The notes under the pieces were generated by a model, which worked only from the letters and a program-made list of their open reading frames with translations, ran no database searches and was not told where the DNA came from. Both the position numbers and the translations under genes were made by a program. Positions 4,640-9,714 of a stretch of 9,714 bases of DNA are shown piece after piece. This DNA comes from Eudoraea sp. (GTDB lineage Bacteria; Bacteroidota; Bacteroidia; Flavobacteriales; Flavobacteriaceae). Each line of letters starts with the position of its first letter. Positions within the stretch are counted from its first letter, which is position 1. The stretch covers positions 1 to 9,714 of the forward strand of contig JAHEBI010000056.1 of assembly GCA_024642325.1 (NCBI GenBank), in the 5' to 3' direction.

Positions 4640-6982
4640 ATGGCAAAAGCCCGGAAAAAGAAGATTTCTTCCAATTTTTCTAAAATTATTAAATGGTTTT
4701 GGATACTGTTTGCTTCAGGTCTGTTCCTGGTATTTTTTATATTTCTGCTCGCTTCCTGGGGGTTTTTGGGAGAGATGCCAACCTTTGAGAGACTCGAAAA
4801 TCCTCAGACTAATTTAGCCACCGAGATTATCTCTTCAGATGGTCAAACCCTTGGAAAGTTTTATTTGGATGACAACAGGACGCCTGTTTCCTACGATGAA
4901 CTGCCCGAGAATTTGGTTCATGCTTTAGTTGCGACAGAAGACGCTAGATATTACGAACATTCCGGAATAGATGCAAGAGGAACATTACGAGCAATGGTTT
5001 TTCTTGGAACACGAGGAGGGGCAAGTACGATTACACAGCAATTGTCCAAATTGCTCTTTACTAAAAGGATATCTGGCGGAGCTGCCGGCAGAATTATTCA
5101 AAAAGTAAAGGAATGGGTAATAGCAATACGCCTGGAAAGGCAATATACTAAAGAGGAAATTATTGCAATGTATTTGAATACCTATGATTTTATTAACAAT
5201 GCAGACGGAATACGATCTGCGTCAAGAATTTATTTTGGCAAGGAACCGGGTGATTTAAAGACCGAAGAAGCAGCTGTATTGGTGGGGATGTTAAAGAATT
5301 CTTCACTGTATAACCCTATTAGAAGAGAAGAATTGGTGTTCAATCGGCGGAATACAGTGTTGGGTCAAATGGCCAAGTACGACTTTATTTCTGAAAAAGA
5401 AAGAGATTCTCTACAGGCCTTAAAAATGGATATAAATTTTACTCCGGAATCTCATAGAGATGGCCTTGCTACCTATTTCAGGATGTATTTACAAGGGTTT
5501 CTTAATGATTGGATTGAAAAAAATCCCAAACCTGCAGTTGAAGGTGAAAGAGACCGGTGGAATATTTATTTAGATGGTCTTAAAGTATATACCACTGTGG
5601 ATTACCGGATGCAGAAAAATGCTGAGGATGCCGTTAAAGAGCATATGAAAAGACTTCAAAAGGAGTTTTTTCATCAAAATACACCGGAAAGAAATAGTAC
5701 CGCTCCTTTCCTTGATTTAAACTCAGAAGAGACCAGCCGAATCATGGATCGCGCTATGAAAAATTCAGAACGCTGGCGCATTATGAAGGCCAATGGCATA
5801 TCTGAAAAAGATATAAGGGCGTCCTTTTCCGAAAAAACTGAGATGACCGTATTTGACTGGAATAGGGATACCCAGGAGAAAGATACCATAATGACCCCTT
5901 TAGATTCTATAAGGTATTATAAAACCTTTTTGAGGGCGGCCATGATGTCAATGGAACCCCAAACAGGCCATGTGAAAGCATGGGTAGGCGGACTCAACTA
6001 CAAGCATTTTCAATATGACAATGTAATTCAGGGAGCGAGACAGGCGGGCTCAACCTTTAAGCCTTTTGTTTACGCTGCCGCCATTGATCAATTGAGACTA
6101 TCACCCTGTGATTCGCTGCCTGACAGTCAGTATTGTATTGAAGCCGGGAAACACGGAAACCCCGAACCGTGGTGCCCCAAGAATTCCGACGGTAAGTTTT
6201 CCGGAAAGATGTATACTCTGAAGCGCGCCCTTGCCAACTCGGTAAACTCGGTTACTGCTCAGTTAATAGACCGAGTCGGGCCGAAACCGGTTGTAGCCAT
6301 GGTAAAAGACCTGGGTTTAACCGGAGAAATTCTTGAAGTCCCTTCAATTGCTTTGGGAACCCCCGATTTTAATGTATATGAAATGGTGGGGGCTTATGGT
6401 GCTTTTGTAAATCAGGGGGTGTATGTAAAACCTGTAATGGTTACCCGTATAGAAGACAAGAATGGCACTGTACTTTATGAATATGTTCCGGAGACAAAAG
6501 ATGTACTCAGTAAAGAGGTGGCATATGCCATGATTAATTTGATGGAAGGGGTCACCCAGGGTGGCTCGGGAACCAGATTAAGGCATTCTTCTAATAAAGA
6601 CCAAACGGTATATAAAGAAATAATTACCGGTTATCCTTACGAATTTACTAATCCGATTGCAGGTAAAACAGGAACAACACAGAACCAGAGCGACGGTTGG
6701 TTTATGGGGATGGTTCCTAATCTGGTAACAGGGGTATGGGTTGGAGGCGAAGACAGAGCAACCCATTTTAAGACTATTACCTATGGGCAGGGAGCATCAA
6801 TGGCTTTGCCTATATGGGCTTTATATATGAAAGAAAATTATGCCGATGAGGAACTAGGAATTTCCAAAGAGGAATTTCCAAGACCTGAAGAACTTACTAT
6901 TAATGTTGATTGCTCCAAAGAAAGTGAAGAAGCGCCAATAAAGGATAACCTTGAGGATGATCTTGACGAGTTTGATTTTTAA
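4640..6982 (+). CDS. mrcA: Class A penicillin-binding protein 1A (bifunctional peptidoglycan synthase)
   Basis: This enzyme polymerises lipid II into glycan strands and cross-links the stem peptides at the periplasmic face of the inner membrane. The 780-residue product has a basic cytoplasmic start, one membrane anchor (about 20-42) and a GT51 glycosyltransferase domain. GT51 features are the catalytic motif TEDARYYEHSG (E100), GASTITQQLSK, and KVKEWVIAIRLE (E158). The transpeptidase domain carries the three penicillin-binding motifs: STFK (S471 nucleophile, K474), SVN (534-536) and KTGT (676-679). A linker/insert of about 100 residues (roughly 340-440), rich in charged residues, separates the start of the transpeptidase domain from the SxxK motif. 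The C-terminus is strongly acidic (SKESEEAPIKDNLEDDLDEF). The fourth GT51 motif (178-201) reads YLNTYDFINNADGI, differing from the common YLNxxxFGNNxYGI form. It is the last gene of the ricT-gldH-mrcA operon and is followed by a strong terminator. mrcA/pbpA naming is by family. Confidence 0.95.
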   Translation: MAKARKKKISSNFSKIIKWFWILFASGLFLVFFIFLLASWGFLGEMPTFERLENPQTNLATEIISSDGQTLGKFYLDDNRTPVSYDELPENLVHALVATEDARYYEHSGIDARGTLRAMVFLGTRGGASTITQQLSKLLFTKRISGGAAGRIIQKVKEWVIAIRLERQYTKEEIIAMYLNTYDFINNADGIRSASRIYFGKEPGDLKTEEAAVLVGMLKNSSLYNPIRREELVFNRRNTVLGQMAKYDFISEKERDSLQALKMDINFTPESHRDGLATYFRMYLQGFLNDWIEKNPKPAVEGERDRWNIYLDGLKVYTTVDYRMQKNAEDAVKEHMKRLQKEFFHQNTPERNSTAPFLDLNSEETSRIMDRAMKNSERWRIMKANGISEKDIRASFSEKTEMTVFDWNRDTQEKDTIMTPLDSIRYYKTFLRAAMMSMEPQTGHVKAWVGGLNYKHFQYDNVIQGARQAGSTFKPFVYAAAIDQLRLSPCDSLPDSQYCIEAGKHGNPEPWCPKNSDGKFSGKMYTLKRALANSVNSVTAQLIDRVGPKPVVAMVKDLGLTGEILEVPSIALGTPDFNVYEMVGAYGAFVNQGVYVKPVMVTRIEDKNGTVLYEYVPETKDVLSKEVAYAMINLMEGVTQGGSGTRLRHSSNKDQTVYKEIITGYPYEFTNPIAGKTGTTQNQSDGWFMGMVPNLVTGVWVGGEDRATHFKTITYGQGASMALPIWALYMKENYADEELGISKEEFPRPEELTINVDCSKESEEAPIKDNLEDDLDEFDF

Positions 6983-7020
6983 TAAAGGGCACTATTTTTC
7001 ACGATTTAATGATTTAAACT

Positions 7021-7047
7021 AATCCCGCTTTTTAGCGGGATTTTTTT
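7021..7047 (+). terminator. Intrinsic terminator of the ricT-gldH-mrcA operon
   Basis: AATCCCGCT (7021-7029) pairs with AGCGGGATT (7034-7042) in a perfect nine-base stem around a TTTT loop. A run of seven T residues (7041-7047) follows. It lies 38 bases after the mrcA stop and separates this operon from scoAB. Confidence 0.92.
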
Positions 7048-7109
7048 ATTTAATAATGTATTTTAGTGGTAATGGTAAACAGCACTATTAATTTCATTAT
7101 TTAGCGTAT

Positions 7110-7811
7110 ATGATACGTAAAACAGTAGCAGATGTAAAAGAGGCATTAATTGGAGTAAAGGACGGAATGACCTTTATGCTGGGTGGTTTTGGGCTTTGTG
7201 GGATACCTGAGAATGCTATTTCGGAGCTTGTACGCCTGGGAGTAAAAGATATTACATGTATTAGCAATAATGCAGGGGTCGATGATTTTGGGCTTGGCTT
7301 ATTATTGCAGAAACATCAGATTAAAAAAATGATCTCGTCATATGTTGGTGAAAATGATGAGTTTGAAAGACAGATGTTAAGCGGAGAACTGGATGTTGAA
7401 CTAACACCACAGGGTACGCTTGCGGAGAAATGCAGGGCGGCGCAAGCTGGTTTTCCTGCATTCTATACCCCTGCAGGATATGGGACTGAAGTAGCAGAAG
7501 GTAAGGAAACTCGGGAGTTTAATGGCAAAATGTATGTTCTTGAACAGGCATTTGAAGCAGATTTTTCTTTTGTGAAAGCCTGGAAAGGAGATGAAGCGGG
7601 AAATTTGATTTTTAAAGGAACAGCCCGAAATTTTAACCCTTGTATGTGTGGAGCAGCTAAGATTACTGTAGCTGAAGTAGAAGAATTAGTACCGGCAGGC
7701 GGTCTTGACCCAAATGACATACATATCCCGGGGATATTTGTTCAACGAATATTTCAGGGAGTTCATTTTGAAAAAAGAATTGAACAACGTACTGTAAGAT
7801 CCCGTAACTAA
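7110..7811 (+). CDS. scoA: 3-oxoacid (succinyl-CoA:acetoacetate) CoA-transferase, subunit A
   Basis: This is the alpha subunit of a family I CoA-transferase, which moves CoA between succinyl-CoA and acetoacetate (or a related 3-oxoacid) and connects ketone-body or fatty-acid breakdown to the TCA cycle. The 233-residue length fits bacterial ScoA/AtoD. The glycine-rich segment GGFGLCGIPEN (25-35) is the family signature near the N-terminus. Other matching segments are NNAGVDDFGLG, SYVGEN, ELTPQGTLAEK, FYTPAGYGT and KGTARNFNP. The partner subunit gene starts 21 bases downstream, which confirms a two-gene heterodimer operon. No Shine-Dalgarno sequence and no consensus TTG/TAnnTTTG promoter were found in 7048-7109, although a TAATTTCA (7089-7096) is a weak candidate -7 box. 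The catalytic glutamate is on subunit B. The exact acyl acceptor cannot be told from sequence, and an AtoDA-type butyrate/acetate CoA-transferase is the main alternative. Confidence 0.93.
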   Translation: MIRKTVADVKEALIGVKDGMTFMLGGFGLCGIPENAISELVRLGVKDITCISNNAGVDDFGLGLLLQKHQIKKMISSYVGENDEFERQMLSGELDVELTPQGTLAEKCRAAQAGFPAFYTPAGYGTEVAEGKETREFNGKMYVLEQAFEADFSFVKAWKGDEAGNLIFKGTARNFNPCMCGAAKITVAEVEELVPAGGLDPNDIHIPGIFVQRIFQGVHFEKRIEQRTVRSRN

Positions 7812-7820
7812 CTACTAATT

Positions 7821-7825
7821 AAGGA
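7821..7825 (+). promoter_or_regulatory. Shine-Dalgarno-like site of scoB
   Basis: AAGGA lies 7 bases before the scoB ATG at 7833. It is one of the few recognisable purine-rich ribosome sites in the window, where most genes have plain A/T-rich leaders, and it supports this start for the downstream cistron. Confidence 0.5.
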
Positions 7826-7832
7826 CTGTAAG

Positions 7833-8486
7833 ATGCTGGATAAAATTGGGATAGCAAAAAGAATTGCGAAAGAGGTAAAAGATGGGTACTATGTAAACCT
7901 GGGGATTGGCATTCCAACCCTGGTGGCGAATTATGTTAGAGATACTATTAGCGTTGAATTTCAAAGTGAAAATGGTGTTTTGGGGATGGGCCCTTTCCCA
8001 TATGAAGGAGAGGAAGATGCTGATATAATTAATGCAGGCAAACAAACCATTACCACCCTGCCCGGAGCTTCCTTTTTTGACTCTGCAACTAGTTTTGGGA
8101 TGATCCGCGGAAAACACGTTGACCTTACAATTCTAGGAGCTATGGAAGTAGCTGAAAATGGTGATATTGCCAATTGGAAAATCCCTGGAAAAATGGTGAA
8201 GGGCATGGGGGGAGCCATGGACCTTGTGGCCTCCGCGGAGAATATCATTGTAGCGATGATGCATACCAATAAGGCAGGAGAATCCAAACTGTTAAAAAAA
8301 TGTTCACTTCCACTTACCGGCGTTGGTTGTGTAAAAAAAATAGTTACCAATCTTGCGGTTCTGCAAGTTACCCCAAGTGGATTCCTTTTGATTGAAAGGG
8401 CCCCCGGAGTGAGTGTGGAAGATATTAAGCAGGCAACCGAAGGGACTTTAATCATTAAAGGAGATATTCCTGAGATGACCGTTTAA
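7833..8486 (+). CDS. scoB: 3-oxoacid (succinyl-CoA:acetoacetate) CoA-transferase, subunit B
   Basis: This is the beta subunit of the CoA-transferase, carrying the active-site glutamate that forms the covalent glutamyl-CoA thioester during transfer. The 217-residue product has the conserved N-terminal NLGIGIPTLVANY segment and the catalytic motif SENGVLGMGP, with Glu46 as the expected nucleophile. It also has the typical GASFFDSATSFGMIRGKHVD stretch, LGAMEV, and PGKMVKGMGGAMDLV. Length and motif order match ScoB/AtoA. It follows scoA by 21 bases with an AAGGA site, so the two subunits are co-transcribed and probably made in similar amounts. No clear terminator hairpin follows its stop at 8486. 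The long antisense frame over this gene is a by-product of codon use and not a gene. Confidence 0.94.
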   Translation: MLDKIGIAKRIAKEVKDGYYVNLGIGIPTLVANYVRDTISVEFQSENGVLGMGPFPYEGEEDADIINAGKQTITTLPGASFFDSATSFGMIRGKHVDLTILGAMEVAENGDIANWKIPGKMVKGMGGAMDLVASAENIIVAMMHTNKAGESKLLKKCSLPLTGVGCVKKIVTNLAVLQVTPSGFLLIERAPGVSVEDIKQATEGTLIIKGDIPEMTV

Positions 8487-8531
8487 CGAACAAAGCAAAC
8501 ACTTGGTCGATAAATTAGAATGAGTTACTTT

Positions 8532-8562
8532 TTTCACAACAAATTGGAGATATTTCACAACA
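8532..8562. repeat. Direct repeat TTTCACAACA, 21-base period
   Basis: The ten-base word TTTCACAACA occurs exactly at 8532-8541 and again at 8553-8562. The start-to-start distance of 21 bases is two turns of the helix, so a dimeric regulator could contact both copies on one face. The pair ends 28 bases before a -7-like box at 8591. The repeat is seen directly; a regulatory role is inferred and chance is possible in A/T-rich DNA. Confidence 0.4.
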
Positions 8563-8566
8563 TATT

Positions 8567-8598
8567 TTTAGACGCCTGAGAATCAGTCATTATCTTTA
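8567..8598 (+). promoter_or_regulatory. Candidate promoter of the small unit before the acetyltransferase gene
   Basis: TATCTTTA at 8591-8598 differs from TAnnTTTG by one base. A TTT at 8567-8569 lies 21 bases upstream as a weak -33. Transcription would start near 8604, about 44 bases before the ATG of the 35-codon ORF. The -33 match is poor, so confidence is low. Confidence 0.35.
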
Positions 8599-8647
8599 AG
8601 CCAGAATAGTTAAACCCCAAATCTTATTTTATTAAATTCCAAAAGCT

Positions 8648-8755
8648 ATGGATGCACAAATTAACCACAGACCTATTGAAGAAGAAATTCAGGTATATAG
8701 AAATGACTTTTTTAGTGGCATAGTATTATTGACCAGAAAATTGTTTATGTTTTAA
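8648..8755 (+). CDS. Possible 35-residue small protein, or gene remnant
   Basis: An ATG at 8648 opens 35 codons to a TAA at 8753-8755. The product starts MDAQINHRPIEEEIQVYRND and ends FFSGIVLLTRKLFMF: an acidic, charged first half and a short hydrophobic, weakly basic end, too short for a confident membrane span. I do not recognise it. In its favour are a promoter-like box about 50 bases upstream, a leader of ordinary length and a terminator starting 17 bases after the stop. Against it are the tiny size and the lack of a ribosome site. It might be the first codons of a gene whose remainder has been deleted, since the strong start and abrupt end fit that equally well. This ORF, the repeat, the promoter-like box and the terminator are all I see between 8487 and 8836. 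Confidence 0.3.
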   Translation: MDAQINHRPIEEEIQVYRNDFFSGIVLLTRKLFMF

Positions 8756-8771
8756 TCAATTATCCCAAAAT

Positions 8772-8810
8772 AAAAAAAGGAGTAAGGCATTATGTTTTAC
8801 TCCTTTTTTT
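8772..8810. terminator. Bidirectional intrinsic terminator
   Basis: AAAAAAAGGAGTAA (8772-8785) and TTACTCCTTTTTTT (8797-8810) form a perfect 14-base stem around an 11-base loop. The A-run on one side and T-run on the other give a U-tract in either direction. It could end transcripts from scoAB or from the 35-codon ORF. It sits just before the acetyltransferase gene, which must therefore use read-through or a promoter inside 8805-8836, where only a weak TATTTTAG box is seen. Confidence 0.7.
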
Positions 8811-8836
8811 ATTTTAGGGGGATATTTAATGAGCGC

Positions 8837-9367
8837 ATGAAAATTCAAATGTCCAGATGTACCATTTGCGATATAGACAGACTTATTTCAATTTCCAGAA
8901 AGACATTTATTGATGCCTTTGAGGCCGACAATAACCCTGATGATTTTAAAACATATATGCAGGATTCTTTTTCTAAAGAACAACTTTTAAAGGAACTTGC
9001 GGACCCTCAAATGACATTTTATTTTGTTTTTTCAGATAATGAAATAGTGGGATATTTTAAACTAAATGAAAATGAAGCTCAAACTGATATAAAGGATAAA
9101 AATGCAATTGAATTAGAAAGAATCTATGTGAAAAGAGAATTTCAGGGAAACAAGATTGGTTATTCCATGCTAAATCAGGTTATACATATTGCCATCAATA
9201 AAAATATGAGCTACCTATGGCTTGGGGTTTGGGAGAAAAACACAAATGCCATTAGATTCTATGAAAGGAATGGATTTGTAAAGTTTGGAAGACATCCTTA
9301 TTACATTGGCAGGGATAGACAAATGGATTGGCTAATGAGGCTGGATTTTACTAACTTAAAAAAATAA
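8837..9367 (+). CDS. GNAT family N-acetyltransferase, PaiA-like
   Basis: This is a cytoplasmic acetyl-CoA-dependent N-acetyltransferase. From the ATG at 8837 the product is 176 residues. The acetyl-CoA pyrophosphate loop is QGNKIG (103-108), inside ERIYVKREFQGNKIG. The later WLGVWEKNTNAIRFYERNGF segment (from W128) carries Tyr142, the usual general acid of GNAT enzymes. The overall pattern, including SRKTFIDAFEADNNPDDF near the start and the GRHPYYIGRDRQMDWLM ending, closely resembles Bacillus PaiA, a polyamine (spermidine/spermine) acetyltransferase, so a small amine is the likeliest substrate. This is family resemblance and not proof. An ATG at 8792 is in frame but lies inside the terminator hairpin and would add 15 residues absent from PaiA, so I prefer 8837; 8849 is an alternative. 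The next gene begins 11 bases after the stop and may be co-transcribed. Confidence 0.85.
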   Translation: MKIQMSRCTICDIDRLISISRKTFIDAFEADNNPDDFKTYMQDSFSKEQLLKELADPQMTFYFVFSDNEIVGYFKLNENEAQTDIKDKNAIELERIYVKREFQGNKIGYSMLNQVIHIAINKNMSYLWLGVWEKNTNAIRFYERNGFVKFGRHPYYIGRDRQMDWLMRLDFTNLKK

Positions 9368-9378
9368 TTAAAACAACA

Positions 9379-9714
9379 ATGTATACAAAAACACTACTCT
9401 CTGCAATTTTGTTATTTTCCCTGAATACTATTAGTGCACAGCAAAAGTATTATTTCCCTGAAAGAAACGCCCTGTGGGAAGAAAAGACTCCTTCTGCTTT
9501 GAGTATTAATGAAAATAAACTCCTTGAAGCCGTAAATTTTGCCCAAAACAATGAATATTCCGGCTCCAGAGATTTGCGGATTGCCATTTTAAAAGGTTTT
9601 GAGCGCGAACCATTTCATGAAATTTTGGGACCTACCAAAAAGCGCGGAGGTCCGGCGGGAATCATATTGAAAAATGGTTATATAGTTAAAAAATGGGGTG
9701 ATATTAAGCGCGTT
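9379..9714 (+). CDS. Exported serine hydrolase, probable beta-lactamase family, 3' end cut by the window edge
   Basis: I translated this by hand; 112 codons are open to the right edge. The N-terminus MYTKTLLSAILLFSLNTISA followed by Q is a good Sec signal peptide, with cleavage expected after the SA, so the protein is secreted or periplasmic. The mature start (YYFPERNALWEEKTPSALSI, then NENKLLEAVNFAQ) and the later AGIILKNGYIVKKWGD segment match the lead-in seen in class C beta-lactamase-related serine hydrolases, where the SxxK nucleophile motif comes shortly after this point. That motif lies beyond the window, so catalytic competence and substrate cannot be judged. An esterase, peptidase or true beta-lactamase are all possible. 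The gene starts 11 bases after the acetyltransferase stop with an A-rich leader and no Shine-Dalgarno sequence, suggesting a shared transcript. Confidence 0.7.
   Translation, partial: MYTKTLLSAILLFSLNTISAQQKYYFPERNALWEEKTPSALSINENKLLEAVNFAQNNEYSGSRDLRIAILKGFEREPFHEILGPTKKRGGPAGIILKNGYIVKKWGDIKRV

Noticed and set aside
7001..7020. Short repeated GATTTA near the mrcA end
   Set aside because: Two copies of a six-base A/T-rich word are expected by chance here.
7961..8455. 164-codon minus-strand ORF inside scoB
   Set aside because: It is antisense to scoB and low in family-like features. Long antisense frames often arise over genes with this codon use.
1..9714. Novel defence system, CRISPR array, insertion sequence or prophage
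   Set aside because: No regular repeats, transposase, integrase, nuclease/toxin pairs or attachment-site duplications were seen. Nearly all the coding content belongs to known chromosomal families.

Overview
The window looks like AT-rich chromosomal DNA from a member of the Bacteroidota, most likely a Flavobacteriaceae species. Three things point there. A gldH-type lipoprotein gene sits between ricT and a class A penicillin-binding protein gene. Several intergenic regions carry the Bacteroidota promoter form TTG-N19/20-TAnnTTTG. Most genes lack a Shine-Dalgarno sequence and have A/T-rich leaders instead. Nothing marks it as a mobile or phage region: no transposase, integrase, tRNA or CRISPR array was seen.

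Left part (1-1806). A partial lipoprotein gene runs off the left edge on the minus strand, downstream of recA, also on the minus strand. Between them is a plus-strand run of sense codons ending against the recA stop, perhaps the tail of a lost gene. The 371-base gap between recA and trhO holds a minus-strand recA promoter, a plus-strand stretch predicted to fold into two hairpins plus a strong intrinsic terminator (a candidate small RNA), and a separate plus-strand promoter for trhO.

Middle part (1807-7047). trhO encodes a rhodanese-family tRNA U34 hydroxylase. It is followed by a compact operon, ricT-gldH-mrcA, in which ricT and gldH overlap by 8 bases and gldH and mrcA are 3 bases apart. 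The operon ends at a textbook terminator (7021-7047). It links a cysteine-rich Fe-S-type regulatory protein, a gliding-motility lipoprotein and a bifunctional peptidoglycan synthase.

Right part (7048-9714). scoA-scoB encode the two subunits of a 3-oxoacid CoA-transferase. A 350-base stretch (8487-8836) follows with no recognised gene. It does hold a spaced direct repeat, a promoter-like element, a 35-codon ORF and a bidirectional terminator, which together look like a small independent transcription unit. Next come a PaiA-like GNAT acetyltransferase and, 11 bases later, the exported N-terminus of a probable beta-lactamase-family serine hydrolase cut by the right edge.

Most of the window is ordinary housekeeping content. 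The parts worth a second look are the candidate small RNA between recA and trhO, the small unit at 8532-8810, and the N-terminal cysteine cluster of RicT.
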